NCBI GenBank assembly: GCA_044227705.1 | Contig: JBGAWE010000005.1 | Span: 1-56,524, forward strand | Reading direction: 5' to 3' | DNA from: JANOQP01 sp044227705 | GTDB lineage: Bacteria > Bacteroidota > Bacteroidia > Chitinophagales > Saprospiraceae | DNA: 56,524 nt | In this document: one piece after another, positions 1-8,469 of the stretch | How positions within the stretch are numbered: the stretch's first letter is position 1 | Layout: each line of letters begins with the position of its first letter | The notes under the pieces: model-generated | What the model saw: the letters and a program-made list of their open reading frames with translations, nothing else | Told to the model about the DNA's origin: nothing | The model's database searches: none | Translations under genes and position numbers: made by a program

Positions 1-476
1 TGCCTTTGCTGGTCGTGCCGGAGGGCGCGGCCTTCTCAAAAATCAAAAAAACGTTGCTCGCCTGCGACGACAACTTCGTCGAGAGCGCGCACCTCGTCGC
101 GCCGCTCGTCGAGCTGTGCGAGGACTTGGGAGCGAGCGTCGAGGTCGTCAACGTGCGGCCGCCGGGTGGCACGGGCGCGGCGAGTCCGAGCCAGTTTTTC
201 GGCCGCGACATCCTCGAAAGGGCCTTGTCGAAGGTCGAGCACTTCTACCTCTTCGAGGCGGGCGGGGCTGTGCCGGAGGCCATCCTCCGCCGCGCTGTGG
301 CCGACAAGGCCGACCTCGTGGCCATGCTGCCGCACCACCACTCGTGGCTTTCCGACCTGTTCTCGCCGGGCAACACGCAGCGCGTGGCCTCGCTGTCGGA
401 CGTGCCGCTGCTCGTCCTCGGCGAGCAGGTGCCGCACCGCTCGGCGGCCCGCGCCGCCGCCGCGCCGACGGCGTGA
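1..476 (+). CDS. Universal stress protein, C-terminal part (5' truncated by window)
   Basis: The reading frame is open from the first base (first full codon at position 3), so the gene begins upstream. About 158 residues are visible. They start in a hydrophobic strand ending in VVPEG, followed by KIKKTLLACDDNF, which is the beta1 strand that opens a second Usp domain, and end with a VPLLVLGE strand typical of the last beta strand of the Usp fold. The protein is thus probably a tandem two-domain Usp with the second domain complete. The tail is Ala/Arg-rich. The G-2x-G-9x-G(S/T) ATP-binding motif is not evident in the visible domain, so nucleotide binding is doubtful. The role, a cytoplasmic stress response, is known only at family level. 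Confidence 0.75.
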   Translation, partial: PLLVVPEGAAFSKIKKTLLACDDNFVESAHLVAPLVELCEDLGASVEVVNVRPPGGTGAASPSQFFGRDILERALSKVEHFYLFEAGGAVPEAILRRAVADKADLVAMLPHHHSWLSDLFSPGNTQRVASLSDVPLLVLGEQVPHRSAARAAAAPTA

Positions 477-533
477 AAACAGCGGCCGGGAGTTGTTGGC
501 GGGGACGCCAAACAGCGGCCAATCGACCATAAC

Positions 534-1805
534 ATGACCCAGACCGCGACCTCCGTTGAGGCCCTCAAAGCCGTCCGCTCGGGCGACCGCGTCTTCGTCC
601 ACGGCGCGGCGGCGACCCCGCAGGCACTGCTCGCCGCGCTCGCCGACCGGGCGGGCGAGCTGCGCGACGTCCGCCTTTTTCACATCCACACGGAGGGCGA
701 GGCGGCCTGGGCGGAGGCCCGTTTTCGCGGCGTTTTTTACGATTCCTCTTTTTTCATCGGCGAAAACCTGCGCCGCGCCGTGCAGGAGAACCGGGCCGAC
801 TACATCCCCGTGCTGTTGAGCGAGCTGCCCGGCCTTTTTAGAGAAAAAACGGTGCCGCTCGACGTCGCGCTCGTGAGCGTCTCGCCGCCCGACCGGCACG
901 GCTTCGTGTCGCTCGGCACCTCGGTCGACGTGGCGGTGGCTGCCGTGCGCTCGGCCCGGACGGTCATAGCGCAGGTAAACGTCAATATGCCGCGCACGAG
1001 CGGCGACGGGATTTTGCACTTGCGCGACCTCCATTTTTTGGTGGAAAGCGACCAGCCGCTGCCCGAAAACCGGCCGACCGAGCCGACCGTCGAGGAAACC
1101 GCCATCGGCAACCACCTCGCCGCCCTCATTCCCGACGGGGCGACGCTCCAAATCGGCATCGGCTCGCTGCCGAACGCCATCCTCCGCAGCCTCGGCGGCC
1201 ACAAAAACCTGGGCGTCCACACCGAGATGTTTTCCGACGGGCTGCTCCCGCTCCTTGAGTCGGGCGCGGTCGACAACAGCAAAAAGGCGGTGTTGCCCGG
1301 CCGCACCGTCGCCTCCTTCGCGATGGGGACGCGGCGGCTCTACGACTTCCTCGACGACAACCACGCCGTCGTCATGAAGGAAATGGATTGGGTTAACGCG
1401 CCGACCGTCATCGCCCGAAACCCCAAAGTCGTGGCCATCAACTCGGCCATTGAAATCGACCTCACGGGGCAGGTCTGCGCCGACTCCATCGGCACGCGGA
1501 TGTTCTCGGGCGTGGGCGGGCAGGCCGATTTCATGCTCGGGGCGGCGCACTCAGCGGGCGGCTTCCCGGTCATCGCCATGTGCTCGCGGACGGCGAAGGG
1601 CATCCCGAAATTCTCCCCCACCCTCCGCCCCGGTGCGGGCGTCACGACCACCCGGGCGCAGGTGCACTGGGTCGTCACGGAGCACGGGGCGGTCAATTTG
1701 CGGGGGAAAAGCCTGCACGAGCGGTCAAAGCTGCTCACCTCCATCGCCCACCCCGCCGACCGCGAGGCGCTCGAACGGGCGGCCTTCGAGCGGTGGGGCG
1801 TTTGA
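534..1805 (+). CDS. Acetyl-CoA hydrolase/transferase family protein (4-hydroxybutyrate CoA-transferase-like)
   Basis: This 423-residue protein has the length and two-domain layout of class I CoA-transferases of the acetyl-CoA hydrolase family. It has an N-terminal half with GDRVFVHGAAATP, a central GATLQIGIGSLPNAIL segment (CoA-binding region), and a C-terminal half with INSAIEIDLTGQV, where the Glu is expected to form the glutamyl-CoA intermediate, followed by GVGGQADF. The enzyme would move CoA between acetyl-CoA and a short organic acid or release acetate; the substrate cannot be read from the sequence. It lies 57 nt after the stress-protein gene and 39 nt before the efflux adaptor gene. 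The ATG at 534 follows an A-rich leader and is the only good start. Confidence 0.88.
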   Translation: MTQTATSVEALKAVRSGDRVFVHGAAATPQALLAALADRAGELRDVRLFHIHTEGEAAWAEARFRGVFYDSSFFIGENLRRAVQENRADYIPVLLSELPGLFREKTVPLDVALVSVSPPDRHGFVSLGTSVDVAVAAVRSARTVIAQVNVNMPRTSGDGILHLRDLHFLVESDQPLPENRPTEPTVEETAIGNHLAALIPDGATLQIGIGSLPNAILRSLGGHKNLGVHTEMFSDGLLPLLESGAVDNSKKAVLPGRTVASFAMGTRRLYDFLDDNHAVVMKEMDWVNAPTVIARNPKVVAINSAIEIDLTGQVCADSIGTRMFSGVGGQADFMLGAAHSAGGFPVIAMCSRTAKGIPKFSPTLRPGAGVTTTRAQVHWVVTEHGAVNLRGKSLHERSKLLTSIAHPADREALERAAFERWGV

Positions 1806-1844
1806 AAAAGGCCGCCGAAAAGGGCCATTTTTTGAAAACCAGAC

Positions 1845-2936
1845 ATGATTTCGAGACAACTGACTGCCGCCGCCACCATCGCCGCGCTCCTTTTTCCGGC
1901 CTGCCGAAAGCAGCCCGAAAAGGCTCTCCCCATCGTCGGGCCGATTACCGAGTCGGTCTACGCCTCTGGCGTGGTCAAGAGCCGGGGGCAGTACCAGGTC
2001 TTCCCGGCGGTCGGCGGGCTGATTGAAAAAATATGGGTGAAAGAGGGCGATTTGGTCAAAAAGGGCGACCCGCTTTTCACCGTCGAGGGTGAGGCGGCGC
2101 GGCTGCAGGCCGAAAACGCGCGGCTCAACGCCGATTTTGCCGACCTCAACACGCGCAGCGACCGCCTCTCCGAGCTGCTCGGCGGCATCGAGACCGCCCG
2201 CAGCCGGATGCTCAACGACTCCATTTTGCTCGTCCGGCAGCAGGGGCTTTGGGCGCAGGGCATCGGCTCGCAGGTCGAGTTCGAACAGCGCGGGCTGGCC
2301 TTCGAGAACTCGGCGAACAACTGGCGGGCCGCCGTTCTGCGGTACAACGACCTGAAAAAGCAGCTCGATTTCGCCGCCGCGCAGTCTCGGAAGTTGCTCT
2401 CCATTTCAAAACACGCCGTCGTGGAGTTCACTGTCCGCAGCGAGATGGACGGGCGAGTGTTCAGTTTTTCAAAAGAAAAAGGGGAGATGGTCGGCCCGCA
2501 AACGCCGGTCGCGGTGGTCGGCGCGGCGAGCGACTTCATGGCCGAACTTCAAGTGGACGAGAACGACATCGTGCGCGTCGCGCCGGGGCAGCGCGTCCTG
2601 CTCACGATGGACAGCTACGGCCGCGAGGTGTTCGAGGCGCAGGTCTCGCGCATCGACCCGATGATGAACGAGCGGACGCGGACCTTCACCGTCGAGGCCG
2701 TTTTTGTGAAAAAACCGCCCGTGCTCTATCCGTTTTTGAGCCTGGAGGCCAACATCGTCGTCCGCTCGAAGCCGGACGCGCTGACCGTTCCGCGCGCCTT
2801 TTTGCTCGACGACTCGCTCCTCGTCATGGAAAACGGGCAGAAAAGGCGCGTCGAAACCGGGCTGATGGACTACCAAAAGGCCGAAATCCTGCGCGGCTTG
2901 TCGGCGGGTGAGGCATTCCTAAAGCCCGGCAAATGA
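1845..2936 (+). CDS. HlyD/MacA-like periplasmic adaptor lipoprotein
   Basis: The 363-residue protein starts with a short hydrophobic stretch ending in a lipobox (LFPAC, Cys20), so it is probably a lipoprotein rather than a classical inner-membrane-anchored adaptor. A biotinyl-lipoyl-like half follows (VGGLIEKIWVKEGDLVKKGD), then a helical hairpin around residues 80-185, the second lipoyl half (GRVFSFSKEKGEMV) and a beta-barrel domain. This is the order seen in MacA/HlyD adaptors. Its stop overlaps the start of the permease gene (ATGA), and that gene in turn overlaps the ATPase, so the three are translationally coupled and should form one tripartite exporter. No TolC gene is adjacent; the one at 9827 belongs to another operon. 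Confidence 0.85.
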   Translation: MISRQLTAAATIAALLFPACRKQPEKALPIVGPITESVYASGVVKSRGQYQVFPAVGGLIEKIWVKEGDLVKKGDPLFTVEGEAARLQAENARLNADFADLNTRSDRLSELLGGIETARSRMLNDSILLVRQQGLWAQGIGSQVEFEQRGLAFENSANNWRAAVLRYNDLKKQLDFAAAQSRKLLSISKHAVVEFTVRSEMDGRVFSFSKEKGEMVGPQTPVAVVGAASDFMAELQVDENDIVRVAPGQRVLLTMDSYGREVFEAQVSRIDPMMNERTRTFTVEAVFVKKPPVLYPFLSLEANIVVRSKPDALTVPRAFLLDDSLLVMENGQKRRVETGLMDYQKAEILRGLSAGEAFLKPGK

Positions 2937-4192
2937 ACCTCCCCCTCCTCGCCCAGATTGCCCGGTCGCTCCTCGTGGCGCGGTGGCGGCAGACGCTCGT
3001 GGCGGCGGCCGGGGTGACGTTCAGCATCGCCATGTTCATCGCGCTGCTCGGCTTCATGAACGGGCTGAACGAGCTTTTGGACGGCCTCGTCATCAACCGC
3101 ACGCCGCACGTCCGCCTTTTTCGCGAGATAAAACCCAGTGCCGCGCAGCCAATAGACCTCACCGCCGAGTTCCGGAGCGGCCACAACTTCGTCCGGTCGG
3201 TCAAGCCGGCGGGCGCGAGGGCGGAGGTGCGCAACAGCGTGGCAGTCATCGCAGCGCTCAAACAGGACCCGCGCGTGCTGGGCGTCGCGCCGAAGGTCAA
3301 CGCGCCCGTCCTGTTCAACTCGGGGGCCGTCGACGTCAACGGCACGGTCAGCGGCATCGACGTGGCGGCGGAGTCGCGGCTCTTTTTTTTCAACGACTAC
3401 GTCCCGACCGGCAACCCGCTTGACCTCAAGACGGTCGAGAACAGCATCATCCTCGGCACCGGCATGGCCGAAAAACTGCTCGCCAAGCCGGGCGACGTCG
3501 TGCAGGTGGCCACCGCGCGGGGCGACCGACTGCCGCTGAAAGTGGTCGGTTTTTTCCAGTCGGGCCTCAAGGATTTCGACCGGGTGCAGAGCTACGTCTC
3601 GCTCGCCACGGCCCAAAAACTGCTCGGCAAGCCCGATGGCTACGTCACCGACGTGCAGGTGAAGTTGCGCGACCTGGCCCTCGCGCCCGCCGCCGCCCGA
3701 GAATGGGCGCGGCGCTTCGAGACCGACGCGGAGGATGTGCAGGCGGCCAACGCGCAGTTCGAGACGGGCAGTTTCATCCGCTCGCTCATCTCCTACGCGG
3801 TCGGGGTGGTGCTGCTCGTGGTGGCCGGTTTCGGCATCTTCAACATCCTGAACATGATGATTTACGAGAAAATGGACACCATCGCCATCCTCAAGGCGAC
3901 CGGCTTCTCGGGCGGCGACGTGCGGAAAATCTTCCTCGGAATCGCGCTGGCCATCGGTTTTTGGGGCGGGCTGGTGGGGCTGTTGCTCGGGCTGGGGTTG
4001 TCGGTGGCCATCCACCACGTGCCGTTCAACACCGCCGCGCTGCCGACCGTCAAGACCTACCCGGTCAGCTTCGACCCGAGATTTTACCTCATCGGCATCG
4101 GCTTCGCGCTGCTGACGACCTATCTGGCGGGGTTCTTCCCGGCGCGGAAGGCGAGCCGCGTCGACCCCGTCGTCATCATCCGGGGGAAATGA
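2933..4192 (+). CDS. ABC transporter permease, FtsX/MacB/LolC type
   Basis: The 419-residue inner-membrane protein has one membrane segment near the N-terminus (about residues 20-45) and a large extracytoplasmic domain with MacB-like periplasmic core features. A C-terminal block of three membrane segments (about residues 285-415) contains the FtsX-family stretch ILKATGFSGGDVRKIFLGIA and ends FFPARKASRVDPVVIIRGK, the usual tail of this family. It overlaps the adaptor gene upstream and the ATPase gene downstream by 4 nt each (ATGA). Together they would form a mechanotransmission-type exporter or lipoprotein-release system. The cargo (antibiotic, peptide or lipoprotein) is unknown. Confidence 0.88.
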   Translation: MNLPLLAQIARSLLVARWRQTLVAAAGVTFSIAMFIALLGFMNGLNELLDGLVINRTPHVRLFREIKPSAAQPIDLTAEFRSGHNFVRSVKPAGARAEVRNSVAVIAALKQDPRVLGVAPKVNAPVLFNSGAVDVNGTVSGIDVAAESRLFFFNDYVPTGNPLDLKTVENSIILGTGMAEKLLAKPGDVVQVATARGDRLPLKVVGFFQSGLKDFDRVQSYVSLATAQKLLGKPDGYVTDVQVKLRDLALAPAAAREWARRFETDAEDVQAANAQFETGSFIRSLISYAVGVVLLVVAGFGIFNILNMMIYEKMDTIAILKATGFSGGDVRKIFLGIALAIGFWGGLVGLLLGLGLSVAIHHVPFNTAALPTVKTYPVSFDPRFYLIGIGFALLTTYLAGFFPARKASRVDPVVIIRGK

Positions 4193-4878
4193 AAACGGAA
4201 GAAAAGACAGTCCTCCAGGCCGTCGGCATCAGCAAATATTTCACCGACCCGGCGCGGGTGAGGGTGCTGTCGGACATCCATTTTTCGGTGAAAAAGGGCG
4301 AGTTCGTCTCCGTCACCGGCAAATCGGGCTGTGGCAAATCCACGCTTTTGTACGTCCTCTCGACGATGGACACCGACTACGAGGGCGCGCTTTTCATCGA
4401 CGGCGAGCCGATGCGCGGCCTGTCGGAGCCGGAGCTGGCCCGCGTGCGCAACGAGAAGATCGGGTTCGTCTTCCAGTTCCACTATTTGCTCAATGAATTT
4501 TCGGTGCTCAAAAACGTGATGCTGCCCGGGCTGAAGCTCGGCAGGTTCTCCGAAAAGGAGGTCGAGCACCGTGCCGTCGAGCGGCTGCGTTCGCTCGGCA
4601 TCGACCACCTCGCGCTCAAGCGGGCCAACCGCCTCTCCGGCGGCGAGAAGCAGCGCGTGGCCATCGCCCGCGCCCTCATCAACGACCCCGTCGTCGTCAT
4701 GGGCGACGAGCCGACGGGCAACCTCGACAAGAAGAACAGCGACACCGTGTTCGACACCTTCCAAAAGCTCTGCGCCGAGATGGGCCAGACGCTGCTCGTC
4801 GTCACGCACGACCTGGGCTTCGCCGCGAGGACGCACCGCACCATAGAGATGGAGGACGGGCGCATCGTCGGGCAGTGA
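4189..4878 (+). CDS. ABC transporter ATP-binding protein, LolD/MacB type
   Basis: This 229-residue ATPase is complete. It has Walker A GKSGCGKST, Q-loop region GFVFQFHYLL, signature LSGGEKQ, Walker B VVVMGDEPTGNL and an H-loop in VVTHDL. The start chosen is the ATG at 4189, which overlaps the permease stop (ATGA). Longer in-frame readings upstream only shadow the permease gene. It powers the FtsX-type permease encoded just upstream. The GEPTGNLD-like D-loop context and short length are typical of the LolD/MacB/FtsE group. Nothing suggests degeneration, unlike the ATPase at 12604-14328. Confidence 0.92.
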   Translation: MKTEEKTVLQAVGISKYFTDPARVRVLSDIHFSVKKGEFVSVTGKSGCGKSTLLYVLSTMDTDYEGALFIDGEPMRGLSEPELARVRNEKIGFVFQFHYLLNEFSVLKNVMLPGLKLGRFSEKEVEHRAVERLRSLGIDHLALKRANRLSGGEKQRVAIARALINDPVVVMGDEPTGNLDKKNSDTVFDTFQKLCAEMGQTLLVVTHDLGFAARTHRTIEMEDGRIVGQ

Positions 4879-4994
4879 GGGAAAATGTCAGCCGCCGCCC
4901 TGACTTTCCTCACCGGAAGCGGGCGGCGGGTGGTGCCAGTTTTGCGCGATTCCCGGTTCTGACCGGCCATTTTTTTTCAAAAAGAGGAAGTCCC

Positions 4995-6167
4995 ATGTTC
5001 TACCACCGTCTCGGAAAGATCCCCAAAAAGCGGCACGTCCAATTTCGAAAGAACGGCATCGGCAAACTGTACGCCGAGGAGCTGGTCGGGACGCAGGGAT
5101 TCTCGGGCGTCTCGTCGCTCGTCTACCACCTCCACCCGCCGACGATGGTGAAAAAAAAGGGCGAACCCTACCCCGTCGCCCCCCGCGTGGCCATCGAGAA
5201 GAACCTCGAGGCGTTGAGCTTCCAGGGCTTCGATGTGCTGCCGGTCGACGACTACCTCGAGTCGCGCAACACCCTCTTTGTCAATAGCGACCTGCACATT
5301 GGGCTGGCCGCTCCCGAGCGCGGGACGGCCGGCTATTTTTTCAAGAATGCCGACGCGGATGAAATCCTCTTCATCCACCGGGGCGGCGGCGTGCTGCGGA
5401 CGGCCTTCGGCAACATCGATTTCGAGCGGGGCGACTACCTCGTCGTGCCGCGAGGGACGATATATCAAATCGAGTTCGACGGGACGGACAACCGACTCCT
5501 TTATATAGAGTCTTTCAGCCCCGTGCGCACGCCGGAGCGGTACCGCAACCGCTTCGGGCAGATGCAGGAGCACGCGCCGTTCTGTGAGCGCGACTTCAAG
5601 CTGCCGACGGAGCTGGAGGCCCACGACGAGCGCGGCGACTTCGAGGTCTTCATCAAAAAACAGGGGATGATGTACCCCTACACCTACGCGACGCACCCCT
5701 TCGACGTGGTCGGTTGGGACGGATACCTCTACCCCTACGGATTCTCAATCTTCGACTTCGAGCCGATAACCGGGCGCATCCACCTGCCGCCGCCCATCCA
5801 CCAGCAGTTCGAGGCCGACGGGTTCGTCGTCTGCTCGTTCGTGCCGAGGCTCTACGACTACCACCCGCAGGCCATCCCCGCGCCCTACCACCACTCGAAC
5901 ATCGACTCGGACGAGATACTCTACTACGTCGACGGCGACTTCATGAGCCGCAACAATATCCAGCAGGGCCAGCTCACGCTCCACCCGGCGGGCATCCCGC
6001 ACGGCCCGCACCCGGGGGCCATCGAGCGCAGCATCGGCAAGAAGGAGACGGGCGAGCTGGCTGTGATGATCGACCCCTTTCGGCCGGTGCAGATCACGGA
6101 GGCGGCCATGCGGCTGGGGGTGGAGGATTATTACAAGTCGTGGCTGGAGGAGGGCGCGGCTGTCTGA
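4995..6167 (+). CDS. hmgA: Homogentisate 1,2-dioxygenase
   Basis: The 390-residue enzyme opens the ring of homogentisate to maleylacetoacetate in the cytoplasm, a central step of tyrosine/phenylalanine breakdown. The double-cupin layout is visible. The first cupin contains DEILFIHRGGG. The second contains PYHHSNIDSDEILYY and GQLTLHPAGIPHGPHPG, which supply the His/Glu/His iron ligands. It is shorter than the roughly 430-440 residues of animal and proteobacterial enzymes, as I recall for other Bacteroidota forms. The ATG at 4995 is preceded by AGAGGAAG, one of the few Shine-Dalgarno-like sites here. An in-frame extension to 4875 is not protein-like. hppD follows about 280 nt downstream. Maleylacetoacetate isomerase and fumarylacetoacetase are not in the window. 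Confidence 0.9.
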   Translation: MFYHRLGKIPKKRHVQFRKNGIGKLYAEELVGTQGFSGVSSLVYHLHPPTMVKKKGEPYPVAPRVAIEKNLEALSFQGFDVLPVDDYLESRNTLFVNSDLHIGLAAPERGTAGYFFKNADADEILFIHRGGGVLRTAFGNIDFERGDYLVVPRGTIYQIEFDGTDNRLLYIESFSPVRTPERYRNRFGQMQEHAPFCERDFKLPTELEAHDERGDFEVFIKKQGMMYPYTYATHPFDVVGWDGYLYPYGFSIFDFEPITGRIHLPPPIHQQFEADGFVVCSFVPRLYDYHPQAIPAPYHHSNIDSDEILYYVDGDFMSRNNIQQGQLTLHPAGIPHGPHPGAIERSIGKKETGELAVMIDPFRPVQITEAAMRLGVEDYYKSWLEEGAAV

Positions 6168-6188
6168 CCGACGTAAAACAGCAAAAAC

Positions 6189-6371
6189 ATGAAAGAACAG
6201 GTTCAGCGCCACGCATCGAGCAACCCCATCTACGGCATGGGCATCGTGGGCGCGGCGGTCTACTACATCTCCCACGCCACGGGTTTCTGGATGGGCGTGC
6301 TCGGCTTGTTCAAGGCCACGCTGTGGCCCGGTTTTTTGGTCTACGAGGCACTGAAAGCCTTGGGCGCATAG
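6189..6371 (+). CDS. Small single-pass membrane protein, unknown function
   Basis: A 60-residue protein with a polar start (MKEQVQRHASSNPIYGMG) and a long hydrophobic stretch at about residues 15-58. The stretch probably crosses the membrane once or forms a re-entrant pair broken by FWMGVLGLFK. The gene lies 21 nt after hmgA and 77 nt before hppD on the same strand, so it is probably co-transcribed with both. The start is an ATG after AAAAAC. I do not recognise a family. Its position between two consecutive tyrosine-breakdown enzymes could mean a role in uptake or membrane association, but that is only a guess from context. Confidence 0.65.
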   Translation: MKEQVQRHASSNPIYGMGIVGAAVYYISHATGFWMGVLGLFKATLWPGFLVYEALKALGA

Positions 6372-6448
6372 AATCCGAGAAAGCGCACCCGCCCGCTCGC
6401 AACGGCCCCAAACTCATTCATCATCTCTCAACCTTCATCACTAAAAAA

Positions 6449-7600
6449 ATGGCCACGCTCACCGGCATCGCCGACTACAACTACGGCCTCCAAAAAATCT
6501 TCCCCGAGGCAAAGGACTTCCTGCCGCTGCTCGGCACCGACCACGTCGAGCTTTACGTCGGCAACGCGAAGCAGGCAGCCCACTTTTACAAAACAGCCTT
6601 TGGCTTCCAGTCACTGGCCTATGCGGGCCTCGAGACGGGCGTCCGCGACCACACCTCCTATGTGCTGACGCAAGGCAAAATCCGCCTCGTGCTGACCACG
6701 CCGCTGCACGGGCGCAGCCCCGTCGCCGACCACGTCAAGAAGCACGGCGACGCGGTGAAGGTCATCGCCCTGTGGGTCGACGACGCGCGGGAAGCGTTCA
6801 AACAGACCGTCGCCCGCGGCGCGACGCCCTATCTGGAGCCGGTCGTCGAGACGGACGCGCACGGCGAGGTCGTCCGCTCGGGCATCCACACCTACGGCGA
6901 CACCGTCCACGTCTTTGTGGAAAGGAAGAACTACTCGGGCATCTTCCTGCCCGGCTTCGTCGAGTGGAAGAGCGACTACAACCCCGGCACCTGCGGCCTG
7001 AAGTACATCGACCACATGGTCGGGAACGTCGGCTGGGGGCAGATGGACTTTTGGGCGCGCTTCTACGGCGACGTGATGGGCTTCGCCAACCTCGTCTCGT
7101 TTGACGACAAGGACATTTCCACAAAATATACGGCGCTCATGTCGAAGGTGATGACCAACGGCAACGGCCGCATCAAGTTCCCCATCAACGAGCCGGCCGA
7201 GGGTTTGAAAAAGTCGCAGGTCGAGGAGTTCCTCGACTTCTTCGACGGCGCGGGCTGCCAGCACATCGCCGTGGCGACCAACGACATCGTCTCGACGGTG
7301 GCCGAGATGCGGCGGCGCGGCGTGGAGTTTTTGCACGTCCCCGGTGCCTACTACGACACGGTCGAGCGGCGCGTCGGCGAGATAGACGAGGACCTCCTCG
7401 AACTCAAACAGCTCGGCATCATGGCCGACCGCGACGAAGAGGGCTACCTCCTCCAAATCTTCACCAAGCCGGTCGAGGACAGGCCGACGCTCTTTTTCGA
7501 AATCATCCAGCGGAAAGGCGCGAAGTCGTTCGGCAAGGGCAACTTCCAGGCACTCTTCGAGAGCATCGAGGCCGAGCAGGCGCGGCGCGGGACGCTCTGA
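6449..7600 (+). CDS. hppD: 4-hydroxyphenylpyruvate dioxygenase
   Basis: The 383-residue non-haem iron enzyme converts 4-hydroxyphenylpyruvate to homogentisate, the substrate of the hmgA product encoded just upstream. Two VOC-type halves are visible: an N-terminal one beginning GTDHVELYVGNAKQAAHFY, and a catalytic C-terminal one beginning YIDHMVGNVG. The three iron ligands are expected to be the His in IDHMVGN, the His in GCQHIAVATNDI and the Glu in TLFFEIIQR. The conserved LLQIFTKPVEDRPT segment is present. Length is normal. The ATG at 6449 follows seven A residues. Longer in-frame readings run through hmgA and are shadows. Confidence 0.93.
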   Translation: MATLTGIADYNYGLQKIFPEAKDFLPLLGTDHVELYVGNAKQAAHFYKTAFGFQSLAYAGLETGVRDHTSYVLTQGKIRLVLTTPLHGRSPVADHVKKHGDAVKVIALWVDDAREAFKQTVARGATPYLEPVVETDAHGEVVRSGIHTYGDTVHVFVERKNYSGIFLPGFVEWKSDYNPGTCGLKYIDHMVGNVGWGQMDFWARFYGDVMGFANLVSFDDKDISTKYTALMSKVMTNGNGRIKFPINEPAEGLKKSQVEEFLDFFDGAGCQHIAVATNDIVSTVAEMRRRGVEFLHVPGAYYDTVERRVGEIDEDLLELKQLGIMADRDEEGYLLQIFTKPVEDRPTLFFEIIQRKGAKSFGKGNFQALFESIEAEQARRGTL

Positions 7601-7626
7601 TTTCCATTGAAAAACCATCCATTCTT

Positions 7627-8106
7627 ATGATAAAAGAAGTTTCGGGCGACATCATGCTCACTTCCGCCCAGGCCATCGCTCACGGCGTGGCGCCAAACGA
7701 CCATTTTGACTCCGGCCTCGCTTTGAGCCTCCGCGAGGCCTACCCGAGCATGGCCAAGGACTTTCGGCACTACTGCAAAACGGCCTCACCCGAACCGGGA
7801 GGCGCGTGGATCTGGGGCGGTGCCGACGGCAAAAAAGTGGTCAACCTCATGACCCAAGAGCCAGCCAACGGCCACGGCCACCCCGGCCACGCGAAGCTCC
7901 AGCACGTCGGACACGCGCTGAAGAGCCTGGCCAAGATGGCGAAGTCCGAGGGCCTCTCGTCCATCGCGCTGCCGAAGCTTGCGACCGGCGTCGGCAAGCT
8001 CGACTGGTGGGAGGTGAAGCCGCTCATCGAGCAGCACCTCGGGGGGCTGGGCATCCCGGTCTTCGTCTATTCCACGTTCGTGAAAGGGCAAAAGGCGGAG
8101 GAGTGA
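7627..8106 (+). CDS. Stand-alone macro domain protein (ADP-ribose binding)
   Basis: The 159-residue protein is essentially one macro domain. It starts IKEVSGDIMLTSAQAIAHGVAPNDHFDSGLALSLRE, which matches the ALC1/TARG-like opening (GD followed by the SGLA loop that contacts ADP-ribose). It ends with the strand-loop IALPKLATGVGKLDW, the G-x-G phosphate-binding loop. Such proteins bind ADP-ribose or remove it from proteins, DNA or O-acetyl-ADP-ribose. No DarT-type or other ADP-ribosyl transferase lies next to it, so a toxin-antitoxin role is not supported here. The gene sits 26 nt after hppD on the same strand. A link to aromatic catabolism is not evident. Confidence 0.82.
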   Translation: MIKEVSGDIMLTSAQAIAHGVAPNDHFDSGLALSLREAYPSMAKDFRHYCKTASPEPGGAWIWGGADGKKVVNLMTQEPANGHGHPGHAKLQHVGHALKSLAKMAKSEGLSSIALPKLATGVGKLDWWEVKPLIEQHLGGLGIPVFVYSTFVKGQKAEE

Positions 8107-8127
8107 ACGATTAGCGCAACCTTTTTC

Positions 8128-8469
8128 ATGAAAAAAGCCCTCAACTGCCTGCCGCGAACCATTGCGGTGGTCTACATCCTGTTCCTGTCAGTATTCGCGC
8201 TCGACGCTTTCGACGCCCCGGGGCGCGATGCCCGGGCAGTCGCCTTTTTAGCGCATCTCGTGCCGTCGCTGCTTTTTGCCGCCGCGCTGGCGGTCGCGTG
8301 GCGGCGGCGGGCCATCGGGGGGCTGCTGTTCGTGGCGTTGGCGGTCGCGTTGACCGTTCGACTGCGCACCGACCTCGAATGGGCCAACTTCGTCGCCCTC
8401 TCCGTGCCGCCTGTGGTGGCGGGGGCGCTGTTCATCCTTTCCAGCACATGGTTTTCAAGACAACGATAG
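8128..8469 (+). CDS. Four-helix membrane protein, unknown function
   Basis: The 113-residue protein has four predicted membrane segments (about residues 10-28, 43-60, 65-84 and 90-108) joined by short Arg-rich loops such as AWRRRAIGG. This resembles the small DUF-type membrane proteins common in Bacteroidota. The last 22 nt overlap the start of the tryptophanase gene in another frame, so the two are probably translated from one message. No catalytic residue pattern is seen and I do not assign a function. Confidence 0.65.
   Translation: MKKALNCLPRTIAVVYILFLSVFALDAFDAPGRDARAVAFLAHLVPSLLFAAALAVAWRRRAIGGLLFVALAVALTVRLRTDLEWANFVALSVPPVVAGALFILSSTWFSRQR

Noticed and set aside
36..1550. A 504-residue - strand open frame opposite the CoA-transferase gene
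   Set aside because: Low-complexity Arg/Val/Glu/Gly composition with no motif. The opposite strand encodes a complete known family.
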